Assembly: GCF_000706645.1 (NCBI RefSeq)
Contig: NZ_KL407338.1
Location: 201,405 to 265,404 of the forward strand
Length of the DNA stretch: 64,000 bases
Source of the DNA: Bartonella rochalimae ATCC BAA-1498
GTDB lineage: Bacteria > Pseudomonadota > Alphaproteobacteria > Rhizobiales > Rhizobiaceae
Direction of reading: 5' to 3'
The translations under genes and the position numbers were made by a program. Shown one piece after another: positions 55,846 through 64,000 of this stretch. Positions within the stretch are counted from its first letter, which is position 1. Each line of letters begins with the position of its first letter. A model generated the notes under the pieces. That model was not told the DNA's origin. It saw nothing but the letters and a program-made list of their open reading frames with translations, and searched no databases.

Positions 55846-56768
55846 TTTAATTGTCCCTTCATCAATAGAGTTAAGAAGACGATACCACCAAAAAATTCAA
55901 TAATAAAACTTAGTCGTCCTCCCATATTCAAGATTTGTTCTAAAATAAATTGTCCGCTTACTAAAGAAATTATAGCTAGTAATATGGCAATGGGGACAAC
56001 AACATGGTGTTTTTTTTGAGGTGAGAGTTCATAAGAAAGATTAGCGACTAATAGTCCAAAAAAAGTGACTGGCCCAACAAGTGCTGTAGAAATCGATACA
56101 AGAATAGAGATGAAAATAAGGATAGTTGTAGCACTTTTGTGATAATCAACACCAAGATTAACAGCAGTTTCGCGTCCAAGAGAAAGAACATCAAGTAAGT
56201 GGCATAAACGCCAACCGAGCAAGCTTACGATAAAAACAATGATTGTAGCAAAGCCAATTAATGATGTATTGAATTTATTAAAATTTGCAAACATAATATC
56301 TGTTAAATTCATCATTTGATCTGGATTCAGTTGTAATTGCATAAACATGCGTAAGCTGAAAAAAAATCCACCAAAAACAACACCGATCAATAAAGTAAGA
56401 TGAAGACCTTGAATGTTTCCTGAAAATAACCAGCGAAAGAGGCTTGTTGAAAAAATAATAAGAATAATAGCTTCAAGAATTAATTGCCCTTCCTCACTGA
56501 GGAATGGTAAAGAAAGAGAGTCGAGAAAATAAAGAATAACGGTTTTGATTAAAATATAAAGCTGATCAAATCCCATGATTGAAGGTGTCAAAAGACGATT
56601 ATTAACGACTGTTTGAAATAAAACAGTAGAAACAGCAATTGTATAAGCAATGAGAAGAAGAGAAACAAGTTTTGCGAAACGAAATTTCCAAGTAAAAGTA
56701 GTTATATTCCATAGCATATAAAGACTAATCATGATACACGCTATTATGGTCAGCCTTGTCAATATCAT
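55842..56768 (-). CDS. Iron/siderophore ABC transporter permease 2
   Basis: About 308 residues from ATG 56768, ten or so hydrophobic segments; FecCD family. The TVVNNRLLTPSIMGFDQLYI segment and LGRETAVNLGVDYHK (the ATPase-coupling loop) are characteristic of the CeuC/VctG/YclO type. An in-frame start at 56846 would overlap permease 1 by 62 bases; the later start lies just after the permease 1 stop and matches relatives better, though its ribosome binding site is poor. Confidence 0.9.
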   Translation of the reverse strand: MILTRLTIIACIMISLYMLWNITTFTWKFRFAKLVSLLLIAYTIAVSTVLFQTVVNNRLLTPSIMGFDQLYILIKTVILYFLDSLSLPFLSEEGQLILEAIILIIFSTSLFRWLFSGNIQGLHLTLLIGVVFGGFFFSLRMFMQLQLNPDQMMNLTDIMFANFNKFNTSLIGFATIIVFIVSLLGWRLCHLLDVLSLGRETAVNLGVDYHKSATTILIFISILVSISTALVGPVTFFGLLVANLSYELSPQKKHHVVVPIAILLAIISLVSGQFILEQILNMGGRLSFIIEFFGGIVFLTLLMKGQLK

Positions 56769-56784
56769 TATAGTCGCTTTTTTT

Positions 56785-57741
56785 CTATCCAAGACGCTGT
56801 CTCCAGTGTAAAAGCAGTATGATAAAAATAAAGCTACCAATAACACCCATTACAGTACTGATAGGAATTTCAAAATCGTGATGAAGGACCCGTCCTAAAA
56901 GATCACAGATTAATACTAATCCAGCTCCACTAATCATCACCCAAGGAGCACTATGACGCATATTGTCCCCCATGAAATTTGAGATGAGATTTGGAATAAT
57001 CAATCCGATAAAAGGAATACGGCCAACTGTACAAGTGGTCAAAGCGGTAATTGATGCAACGATAAAGAGCCCAAAAAACATAACAGTACGGTAATTAAGG
57101 CCAAGATTATTGGTTAAATCTTCTCCAAGGCCAGCTACGGTGAAGCGATGAGCAGCAAAATAAGCAAGAACGCATAAGGGAAAAGACAGCCATAAAAGTT
57201 CATATTTCCCATCAATAATCATTGAAAAACTACCAAATAAATGAGCTTGAAGGGATGGAAGAAGCATTTCATGGTCAGCAATAGCATTTGTTAGGGAATT
57301 AATAACATATCCCAGCATAATTCCTATGAGTGGTACAATGAGAACAGATTTTAAAGGAATCTTGTATAACAAAAACATAAAAATCAACGTACCAATCATT
57401 GCAAAAGCTGTGGAAACGGCCATTTTTCCAAGTACAGATATGTCAGGAATAAAAATCATGACGAAAAGAATGCCGAGTGACGCGGATTCAACTGTTCCAG
57501 CTGTTGAAGGTTCAACAAAACGGTTACGTGTTAACAATTGCATAATCATTCCTGAGAGAGCAAGTGACATACCCGTCAAGAGTACTGCAATTGTTCGGGG
57601 AAGACGCGTTTGCCAAAAAAGAAGCCACGCTTTTAAGTTGCCTGATAATAAATCAGCGAGTGTCATATCAGAATAGCCAACAAAAATACTACAAGCAGAA
57701 AGTACTGCAATGATCGCTATGGCTATCCAATAATTTGTCAC
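56785..57741 (-). CDS. Iron/siderophore ABC transporter permease 1
   Basis: 318 residues, FecCD family, similar to CeuB/VctD/YclN. FWQTRLPRTIAVLLTGMSLA near the N-terminus and LLTRNRFVEPSTAGTVESAS are the family signature; the coupling loop is FTVAGLGEDLTNNLGLNYRT. VGRIPFIGLIIPNLISNFMG in the C-terminal half. Forms a heterodimeric channel with permease 2. Confidence 0.92.
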   Translation of the reverse strand: MTNYWIAIAIIAVLSACSIFVGYSDMTLADLLSGNLKAWLLFWQTRLPRTIAVLLTGMSLALSGMIMQLLTRNRFVEPSTAGTVESASLGILFVMIFIPDISVLGKMAVSTAFAMIGTLIFMFLLYKIPLKSVLIVPLIGIMLGYVINSLTNAIADHEMLLPSLQAHLFGSFSMIIDGKYELLWLSFPLCVLAYFAAHRFTVAGLGEDLTNNLGLNYRTVMFFGLFIVASITALTTCTVGRIPFIGLIIPNLISNFMGDNMRHSAPWVMISGAGLVLICDLLGRVLHHDFEIPISTVMGVIGSFIFIILLLHWRQRLG

Positions 57742-57836
57742 ATCAAATTCTTTAAAAAAAATAACAGAAGCTCTTTGTATAACAGCTTCTGTTATTAAAT
57801 CTTATTTTTATAACGAGCAAGCTATTTTAACTGTTT

Positions 57837-58757
57837 TTATTTACTTTCTGCGAAAGCTTTGCTGATTTGCTTTGTTGCTTCGTTAAGTCCAGTTAAGCCG
57901 CCACTTGCACGATACCAGCTCCAAGAATCTAGGTAAATAATCTGATTTTTTTTCCCAGCAGTTGTGCGGTGAACAAGTTCATTGTTTAACAACTCTGCTG
58001 CAGATTTTCCTTCCCGTCCAATTGCTGCATCGCGATCAATAACTAGTAACCAATCAGGATTGGTTTCAAGAATGAACTCAGGAGAAATAGGTTGACCATG
58101 TTTGTGCACAACTATCTTATCAGTTGCAGCAGCAATTCCAAAGTCAGTATGAATAATATCTATACGTGACTTTGGACCCAAAGCATTTATTTTTCCACCT
58201 GAAGTCATTAGAACGAGTCCCGTTCCTTTTCCTTGCGTATTTTTACGAACCATTGCTAAATTTTCTTTGAACGTTGCAATTTCTTGTTCTGCTTCTTTTT
58301 CTTTACCAAAAATTTTTCCAAGAATGGTAACATTCCGTTCAATATTTTGGAGAGCATTTTCATACCCTACTGTCAGATCAATTGTTGGAGCGATTTTGGA
58401 TAAGTCTTGATATTTAGATTTCGTTCTTGAAGAAATAATAATAAGGTCAGGCTGGAAAGCAGCGATTTTCTCATAATTAGGTTCAAAGAAAGTACCTATT
58501 TTCTCATATTTTGCATCATCGAAATGTTGCAAATATATGGGTTTTTTTCCTTCAGGAACACCAACAACAGCATTAATGCCTAAACGATTTACATTATCGA
58601 GTGATGCAAGATCAAAAAATACAACCTTTTTGGGATTGTTAGGAACAGAAGTTGTGCCTGAAGCGTGCTCAACCGTTAGATTTGCGCACGCGGTAGTTAT
58701 AAAGCTCATTATTACAGTTAAAATAGAAACTGCCCGTATTAGACGTTTAACAATCAT
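57837..58757 (-). CDS. Iron/siderophore periplasmic binding protein
   Basis: 306 residues: signal peptide (IVKRLIRAVSILTVIMSFIT) then a class III binding-protein fold (KVVFFDLASLDNVNRLGINA, YEKIAAFQPDLIIISSRTKS, LILETNPDWLLVIDRDAAIG). Related to CeuE/VctP/YclQ, binders of ferric catecholate siderophores or their breakdown products. ATG 58757 is preferred (AAGGAC 8 bases upstream) over 58796. TTAC before the mature start is a poor lipobox, so lipidation is uncertain. First gene of the operon. Confidence 0.92.
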   Translation of the reverse strand: MIVKRLIRAVSILTVIMSFITTACANLTVEHASGTTSVPNNPKKVVFFDLASLDNVNRLGINAVVGVPEGKKPIYLQHFDDAKYEKIGTFFEPNYEKIAAFQPDLIIISSRTKSKYQDLSKIAPTIDLTVGYENALQNIERNVTILGKIFGKEKEAEQEIATFKENLAMVRKNTQGKGTGLVLMTSGGKINALGPKSRIDIIHTDFGIAAATDKIVVHKHGQPISPEFILETNPDWLLVIDRDAAIGREGKSAAELLNNELVHRTTAGKKNQIIYLDSWSWYRASGGLTGLNEATKQISKAFAESK

Positions 58758-58796
58758 TATTTTGTCCTTTTCTTTTAAAAACACTTTTAAGATCAA

Positions 58797-59333
58797 GATC
58801 CTTATATTGAATTTTTCTACATAATAAATATACAGTAAGAATACACTATGTTATCAAAATGATTTAAGATACGTACTGTTTAGTGTATAATGCAGTGCCA
58901 ATCAAGAATTAAATTTATTTTGTGTTTTTCGTATTATACACACTTTTTGGGGTAGTTTGCAAAAAATTATTAAGTGAGCTGATAAAGCATATTTATAATT
59001 TTTTATTTTTTCGCAAAAATTGTTCTTTTCCTTTTATCTCATATAATTTTGAGTGTGTTACGCAAAGCGAATTTGAAGCTTATTTGAAAAAAGAATGAAG
59101 GTTTATAAGATTATTTATAATTTTATTTCTTTTGTTGATTAAAGCTTATTAATATTTTCGTTCTTTTAAAAAAATGAGCGATTAAAAGAGTTTGCGATTA
59201 TTAAATGCTTTGGCTTAAAAAGATGAGCGCTGTTTTTCTTTTTTAACCTAAGAGGTGATTTCGTTTCTTTTTCTATTTATCTAGAGTGTTTTATGCAGTT
59301 TAGTGCAAAGTATGGTTTATGTGAGGAGGATAT
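58797..59333. other. Promoter region of the iron ABC operon
   Basis: About 540 bases between the iron operon and the leftward SAF oxidoreductase gene. Contains the spaced inverted repeat at 58883-58941; otherwise AT-rich with nothing supported. Confidence 0.4.
58883..58941. promoter_or_regulatory. Spaced inverted repeat upstream of the iron ABC operon
   Basis: GTGTATAAT at 58883-58891 and its exact reverse complement ATTATACAC at 58933-58941, about 125-185 bases before the binding-protein gene. Could be paired sites for an iron regulator (Fur, RirA or Irr types are known in this order), but the match to any known box was not established. Confidence 0.35.
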
Positions 59334-60647
59334 TCAACGCAGTAAGAGGTCTTGTTTATTGCGTAGACGTGCAATCCATTGATTTTCGCGAATAGTTGTA
59401 TTGTATATTGTAATGAGTTCATTCTTTTTAATTGTGGCTGTAACAGTTGCTTTTTCTAACAGTCCGCAAGGAATAGCTTGATGAGCACGTGCTTCTTCAA
59501 CGCTCATGATCCAAGCACGGTAGCTGTAAAGACCTATAAAATCTAATTGTTCACCAGGGTGTAAATCTTTTTTAGCAATGGCACAAACCTCTGCTACTGG
59601 GTAGTGAAGTGGTGCCATATCTGTTTTTCCATATAACATAATGCGCGCGCAGGTAAGCGGAATTTCCATTGCAGTTAAGTGATAGGGACGGTGAAAGGTA
59701 AAATAAGGTCCTTGACCGATTTTTAAATCTTCCATACGTTCACGCAAACGTGGATGCGTTATTTCTGCAATGACGAAAACACCAGGGGCAACTCCTTCAC
59801 CTATTGAATAATCTACAACACCGCATCTGTTTAAAATACCACCATCTTGTTTTGGAATAAGTACTTTATTTAAATCTTTGAGTGCAGCTTTAGGACCGTG
59901 CATTCCTGGGCAATCAGGAAGGAGTCCTGTTGCATTAGCAATTGCTGCCATTTCAACCATTGTTTTGGACCCATCGATAAATTCAACCAACATTCGAACA
60001 TTCATGTTGCGCCGTTTGGCTTCTTCTTCGTAAGCATCAGGGGTAGCATCTAAAATGAGTGGATTATTTTTTCCTTTACCTACTGCAACAATTTTATGAC
60101 CGAGTGCTGAAACAAATTCAATGAGTTCCATACAAGATGTCGGTTCATCACCGGCACCAAGTGTATAAATAAGACCTCGTTTATCTGCTTCATATTTGAG
60201 ATAAGCACCAATCGTAACATCCGCTTCCACATTCATCATGACAAGATGTTTATTGTTACTAAGTGCTTTGTAACCAATTTCTGCTCCTGCTTCAGGATGT
60301 CCTGTCGCATCGACAATAATGTCAATTTGTTCATGGCGTAAAACAAGGTCTAAATCATTTGTAGCAGCAATCAGGCCTTTTTCAATAGTTTTGGTTAAAG
60401 CAGTAGTGTTTTCAACTTCACGTACATGCCCTTCTTCTCCATAGGCTAATGCAGCAGCATCAAAAATACGCGATGGTGTGCGGGTTGCAACAGCTGCGAT
60501 TGTTATGCCATCTATCTGTGTAATACTCGATAATAAATCTGTTCCCATTTCACCACAACCAATTAATCCAATACGAATGGGGTTATGGGTCTCTGCATGC
60601 TGTTTTAAATCACGCGCTAAACCTGTTAGGTTTATGTTGCTGGTCAT
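59334..60647 (-). CDS. NAD(P)-dependent oxidoreductase with SAF domain
   Basis: 437 residues. N-terminal Rossmann fold (IRIGLIGCGEMGTDLLSSIT), a homoserine-dehydrogenase-like middle (IDIIVDATGHPEAGAEIGYK, YTLGAGDEPTSCMELIEFVS) and a C-terminal SAF domain (about residues 350-425: VCAIAKKDLHPGEQLDFIGL, CGLLEKATVTATIKKNELIT). Such proteins are sometimes mislabelled as FlgA because of the SAF domain; it is a metabolic enzyme, not flagellar. Substrate unknown, probably a sugar-acid or related compound. AGGAAA 6 bases before the ATG. Confidence 0.85.
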   Translation of the reverse strand: MTSNINLTGLARDLKQHAETHNPIRIGLIGCGEMGTDLLSSITQIDGITIAAVATRTPSRIFDAAALAYGEEGHVREVENTTALTKTIEKGLIAATNDLDLVLRHEQIDIIVDATGHPEAGAEIGYKALSNNKHLVMMNVEADVTIGAYLKYEADKRGLIYTLGAGDEPTSCMELIEFVSALGHKIVAVGKGKNNPLILDATPDAYEEEAKRRNMNVRMLVEFIDGSKTMVEMAAIANATGLLPDCPGMHGPKAALKDLNKVLIPKQDGGILNRCGVVDYSIGEGVAPGVFVIAEITHPRLRERMEDLKIGQGPYFTFHRPYHLTAMEIPLTCARIMLYGKTDMAPLHYPVAEVCAIAKKDLHPGEQLDFIGLYSYRAWIMSVEEARAHQAIPCGLLEKATVTATIKKNELITIYNTTIRENQWIARLRNKQDLLLR

Positions 60648-60814
60648 TGTTGTTTCCTATTTGAATTTTTCTTTAAGAAAACATTTTATTATTAATAAAT
60701 GCCCTTATCGATGAGATATTTAGGATTTATATTGTTGATGCTCTAAACAATAGCTTTTATAAAAGCAAGAGGGAAGGCATTTAGTTTTTTATCCAGCAAA
60801 ATAAGGATAGTGTT

Positions 60815-61303
60815 ATGCAACGAAAAATAGCAGTGCAAGATATAGCCAATTTCATTGGAAAAGAAATTGGCTTATCGCAGTGGCGTCTTGTTACTCAAGA
60901 TATGATTAATCAATTTGCATATGCAACCGATGACCATCAATGGATTCATGTAGATGAAGAAAAAGCGAAAAAAACGCCTTTTGGAGGCACTATTGCTCAT
61001 GGTTTTTTAACATTGTCACTTTTGTCTGTGTTAGCTTATGAGGCATTGCCAGAGTTGGAAGGTGCAACAATGGGGATTAATTATGGTTTTGATAAAGTTC
61101 GTTTTATGAATCCTGTAAAAACAGGAGCACGAGTCCGTGCTCGTTTTATTTTAAATAATGCTAAAGTTCGTCCTTCTGGTCGTGTTGTTTTTCATTATGA
61201 AGTAACGATGGAGATTGAACAGTTAAAAAATCCAGCTCTTATTGCCGACTGGCTTATTATTGCTATGATTGGGGAAAATAAGTCCGCATCTGAAACTGTT
61301 TAA
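60815..61303 (+). CDS. MaoC-family (R)-enoyl-CoA hydratase-like protein
   Basis: 162 residues, hot-dog fold. The hydratase motif is ATDDHQWIHVDEEKAKKTPF then GGTIAHGFLTLSLLSVLAYE, with the catalytic Asp and His in place. FDKVRFMNPVKTGARVRARF is typical of the NodN/MaoC subgroup. Likely acts on acyl-CoA; substrate unknown. AAGGAT lies 7 bases before the ATG. Convergent with the decayed metI. Confidence 0.9.
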   Translation: MQRKIAVQDIANFIGKEIGLSQWRLVTQDMINQFAYATDDHQWIHVDEEKAKKTPFGGTIAHGFLTLSLLSVLAYEALPELEGATMGINYGFDKVRFMNPVKTGARVRARFILNNAKVRPSGRVVFHYEVTMEIEQLKNPALIADWLIIAMIGENKSASETV

Positions 61304-61321
61304 TTTTGTTTTGTCCAATTT

Positions 61322-61965
61322 CTATGCAATTTGATCATCAATCTATTCGACAATTATATTGAGAATAATTAAAAAATAATCACTATCATCATTAGTGCGG
61401 TATTGTATAGCGTTGGTAGCCATAGCTAATTGCTAGAACACCTAGACTGCCACCATCAAGATATCCAGCGAGCAAAGTAGCACTGATTAAAGAAATGACT
61501 ATGATTGTAAAACCAGTAATGATACTAGTGAGTGGTACAGGGGGATAAGGATATTGTCTGATGATCTGAAAGTGGTTGGTTTCCATAGAATGGATGGCTT
61601 CAACTAAATTATGCTCGATTGTTTTAAAAGATAATTCTGCTATGCATGCATAAAAAGGAATAGCTGTAAGAGGAGAACAAAAATCACTGAAGAAATTCCT
61701 GTGTCCCTTCCTCTTACAACACGGGGAATAGGTAAAAGATAAAAGGCAGCTATAATAAAGGGAATAGCACGAATACTATCGATAATAGATAATCAAAAGG
61801 CAATGAATAAGGGATGATGGAAAAAGTCTTTCTGTGCAGTTGTATGAAGCAACAAACCAAGTTGCGGTCCTAAAATAATGGACATAAATAAGCACTGATT
61901 GTCATGAATAATGTAAAAATAGCAGTGGGAAGCTCAACATAAAGAATGTTAAATGTAGCCAAAAA
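61322..61965 (-). pseudogene. metI: Decayed methionine ABC transporter permease gene
   Basis: Leftward fragments in shifting frames reproduce MetI in order: IIDSIRAIPFIIAAFYLLPI, then PLTAIPFYACIAELSFKTIE, HNLVEAIHSMETNHFQIIRQ, ITGFTIIVISLISATLLAGY, LDGGSLGVLAISYGYQ and, after a further shift, DYFLIILNIIVE. The matching E. coli segments are IVNIFRSIPFIILLVWMIPF, PLTVGAAPFIARMVENALLE, ATPMQIVRKVLLP and GAGGLGQIGYQYGY. Several frameshifts and stops are present, so it is dead. metQ is not found next to it. Confidence 0.85.
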
Positions 61966-61967
61966 CC

Positions 61968-62345
61968 TCACAATATTGACTCTTTTCGGTCAACTATTAA
62001 ATGGCTTTTTAGAGCTACTTTATTGTGTTCAGGAAGACCTAAAAAGACGTACGATAGTTTTTCTTTGGACTGTATCAAGGTTACCTATGAAAAATACGCG
62101 CTCTTAAGCTTGTTTCATTTTCAAGGAGATTAAGAAAAGTTCTTTGAACAATGTCACTGGCAATGTTGTTTAGGTAACGGCTTCTTGACTTGTTGATTTA
62201 ATTTTTTGCAAATTACATAGGAAGCTGTGGCGTTACAGTTTTGGCATAGCAATAGTTGCATTTCTTTGAAGTGAGGTGAAATTTTTTGATATATTTTTCT
62301 TCTGCAATTTATCCTTGGTTAAGAACAACAGTATAGGAAGTGTGA
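61968..62345 (-). pseudogene. metN: Decayed methionine ABC transporter ATPase gene (C-terminal part)
   Basis: Directly upstream of metI on the same strand. Broken frames give YTVVLNQG-stop-IAEEKYIKKF (end of the ATPase core), DIVQRTFLNLLENETSLRA, GNLDTVQRKTIVRLF and GLPEHNKVALKSHLIVDRKE, matching the end of MetN and its NIL regulatory domain. A trace of the H-loop (TYEVE) may extend it to about 62425. The Walker A and signature parts were not found. Dead by several stops and shifts. Confidence 0.75.
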
Positions 62346-62934
62346 AAGATAAAGGGAGAGAGAAAAAGAAATAATCCAATGATTGTGCATTGGAGCAGTT
62401 ATTCAACTTCATACGTGTTTATCTTTCTTTTGTTTTTGTATAAAGGTTTTACAGGACAATTTTGTGTATTCGAATTATCTTGAAAAAAATTAAAAAGTAT
62501 AAAAGCTTTAGAGAGTACTCAATCATTTTTATTTTAAAAATGATATTATCTTTTTATCCTCTGTTACGAAGTGTTTATCTTTGAACAAACATATCCTATT
62601 AATGGAAGAGGTTTACTCTGACTTAGGTCAATATATTTTAAATTGTGATCTTTTTTGTGGAACCAATAGTATTTTCAAAACTTCTTTAAGAACTGATGAT
62701 CAGGTGATCAAATGATATTTTTGCATGCAATGATCGATAAGATCAGCATTGTTTGCAAGAGAAGAGCTCGTGTCTATAGGGTGGTGGGAGACACGTAAGA
62801 GAGCTTTTTCAATTTTCTTAAGATGTAGCAGTCTTTTGAGAAATCAAAAAATTTAACACCATTTTATTGAAACGAGACAAATTTTTGCACAGGCAAATTT
62901 GAGTTTCTAAATGCTATGGAATAGGAAAGAGAGA
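62346..62934. other. Spacer, possibly unrecognisable metN sequence
   Basis: About 590 bases upstream of the SH3-domain gene. It may include further decayed metN, but no ATPase motif could be read. Otherwise AT-rich with nothing supported. Confidence 0.35.
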
Positions 62935-63591
62935 ATGTTTAAAAAGAGTTTTTTATCAGCAACAATGATGTTGACATCTTTGATGGGAGCGGGGTTTATG
63001 TTGGCTACTTCTGATGTAGCTGCTGGAACAGTTGCTAAAATAGAAAAAGGTAAAGCAATTTTACGCGCAGGACCAGCTACAACTTATAAAGTTACGGCGG
63101 TAGTTCCTACTGGAGCGAAGGTACAAATTAATGGCTGTCTCGCTGATAAAGTATGGTGTTTACTTCAACATAATGAAACGGTTGGTTGGGCATCTGCAAA
63201 TTATTTTAATGTTGACAATATTCCCGTAATTTCTTTTATGCAGATTAAAAGAAAGCCACAACCTGTTATTCAAAAGCAAATAGTACAAGAAAAACAGGTT
63301 ATCTCTCATCCAAACAATACGCCTACTGCTACAGTAGCAGAGAAAAAGGTGCAAAAAAAAGATGAAACAAGTGCGACGATTAATAAGAAGCCTTTAGATA
63401 TTAAGGATATTGTACCCACGGGTGTGAAAAAAACTGATGATCGAATAATTTTAAAACCTTCTGAAAATACACGTGAAATATCTATAAAACGAGTAACAGC
63501 TTATAATCCTTTATTTCCAGATAATGTCAATTTTGAAAATGCTGAACGCAATGAAACACGCTATCGTGTTATAACATATCCTACTTTATAA
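62935..63591 (+). CDS. Exported SH3-domain protein
   Basis: 218 residues from ATG 62935: signal peptide (MFKKSFLSATMMLTSLMGAG), a bacterial SH3 domain (about residues 35-95: KIEKGKAILRAGPATTYKVT, VQINGCLADKVWCLLQHNET, VGWASANYF) and a Lys/Pro-rich disordered tail. Bacterial SH3 domains commonly bind the cell wall. A second ATG at 62911 would precede the signal with charged residues and is less likely. Function unknown. Confidence 0.82.
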   Translation: MFKKSFLSATMMLTSLMGAGFMLATSDVAAGTVAKIEKGKAILRAGPATTYKVTAVVPTGAKVQINGCLADKVWCLLQHNETVGWASANYFNVDNIPVISFMQIKRKPQPVIQKQIVQEKQVISHPNNTPTATVAEKKVQKKDETSATINKKPLDIKDIVPTGVKKTDDRIILKPSENTREISIKRVTAYNPLFPDNVNFENAERNETRYRVITYPTL

Positions 63592-63636
63592 AAATAAAGA
63601 AAACTTTTTGTATTTTTCTGAAGAAAAAATAAACAA

Positions 63637-63673
63637 AAATAGCAGCATAAAGAGAATTTTTATGCTGCTATTT
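63637..63673. terminator. Bidirectional Rho-independent terminator
   Basis: AAATAGCAGCATAAA, loop GAGAATT, TTTATGCTGCTATTT: a perfect 15-bp stem between the convergent SH3-domain gene and asd, with A/T runs at both ends. Confidence 0.92.
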
Positions 63674-63677
63674 CCGT

Positions 63678-64000
63678 TTAGATAGCTGATTTAGGTGTGA
63701 TTAAATTACGAGAGATGAGAAGTTCAGCAATCTGAACTGCATTCAATGCTGCTCCTTTCCTTAAATTATCAGCAACAACCCAAAAAGCTAAGCCATTTTC
63801 GACGGTAGCATCTTCGCGAATACGGCTAATAAAAATATCATCCTCTCCTGTGCATTCATAGGGAGAGATGTAACCACCATCTTCTTGTTTATCTATGATT
63901 TGGCAACCAGGTGTATTGCGTAGGAGCGCGCGCGCTTCATGGGCACTTAATGGTTTTGCAAATTCAACATTAACAGATTCAGCATGACCAATAAAGACAG
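63678..64000 (-). CDS. asd: Aspartate-semialdehyde dehydrogenase, C-terminal part
   Basis: Makes aspartate semialdehyde for lysine/diaminopimelate, threonine and methionine synthesis. The reverse strand, open from the window edge, reads VFIGHAESVNVEFAKPLSAH, ALLRNTPGC, DDIFISRIREDATVENGLAF and WVVADNLRKGAALNAVQIAE, the conserved C-terminal end of Asd, then stop at 63678. The catalytic Cys lies outside the window. Confidence 0.95.
   Translation of the reverse strand, partial: VFIGHAESVNVEFAKPLSAHEARALLRNTPGCQIIDKQEDGGYISPYECTGEDDIFISRIREDATVENGLAFWVVADNLRKGAALNAVQIAELLISRNLITPKSAI

Noticed and set aside
59334-60647. Calling the SAF-domain protein a flagellar FlgA
   Set aside because: It has a Rossmann dehydrogenase fold; the true flgA is at 27019. 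The SAF domain alone causes such mislabelling.

Overview
The window looks like the chromosome of a flagellated Bartonella species (Alphaproteobacteria, Hyphomicrobiales/Rhizobiales). The reasons are very AT-rich spacers, an IalB-family invasion protein, three Bartonella-style autotransporters, and a flagellar gene order that follows the rhizobial/Brucella plan (MotC, MotE, FlaF, FlbT, FtcR, DUF1217). The species cannot be fixed from sequence alone. No rRNA, tRNA, CRISPR array or insertion sequence was seen.

Layout. 1-8.9 kb is housekeeping: a partial IalB-like protein, heme O synthase (ctaB), a leftward run murJ-trpS-universal stress protein-NifU scaffold, then a HAD-IIA protein coupled to ribF. 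9.8-14.8 kb is a rightward flagellar block: flhA, fliR, a FliJ-like protein, a FlgJ/CheL-like protein, a FlgN-like protein and a small membrane protein. 15.5-21.0 kb is a leftward block: unknown, flhB, fliG, fliN, unknown, fliM, motA. 21.2-31.6 kb is rightward: DUF1217, flgF, fliI, then flgB-flgC-fliE-flgG-flgA-flgI-motE-flgH-fliL-fliP. 32.3-40.1 kb is an island of three paralogous autotransporters, one rightward and two leftward, the latter two sharing a 639-bp identical tract. 40.5-47.2 kb resumes flagellar genes: fliF, fliH-like, motB, motC, fliK, a lytic transglycosylase; then ftcR at 47.4 kb; then flgE-flgK-flgL-flaF-flbT-flgD-fliQ to 53.7 kb. 53.9-58.8 kb holds a small unknown gene and a leftward four-gene siderophore/iron ABC importer. 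59.3-63.6 kb holds an SAF-domain oxidoreductase, a MaoC-type hydratase, decayed metI and metN remnants and an exported SH3-domain protein. The window ends inside asd.

How it works together. Nearly every part of an alphaproteobacterial flagellum is intact: export gate and ATPase, MS and C rings, rod, P and L rings, hook, hook-filament junction, and stator with MotC/MotE. The regulators FtcR, FlaF and FlbT are also intact. Flagellin itself is not in the window. The place after fliP where S. meliloti carries its flagellin genes is occupied here by the autotransporter island. FlaF and FlbT act on flagellin expression, so a flagellin gene is expected elsewhere in the genome.

Most striking observations: the autotransporter island inside the flagellar regulon with a sharply bounded gene-conversion tract; a derivative autotransporter that has lost nearly all its beta-helix passenger; repeated operator-like motifs before both leftward autotransporters; a loosely conserved element before several flagellar operons; the decaying metNI transporter; a long fliK/transglycosylase coding overlap; and two small membrane-peptide ORFs between ribF and flhA.
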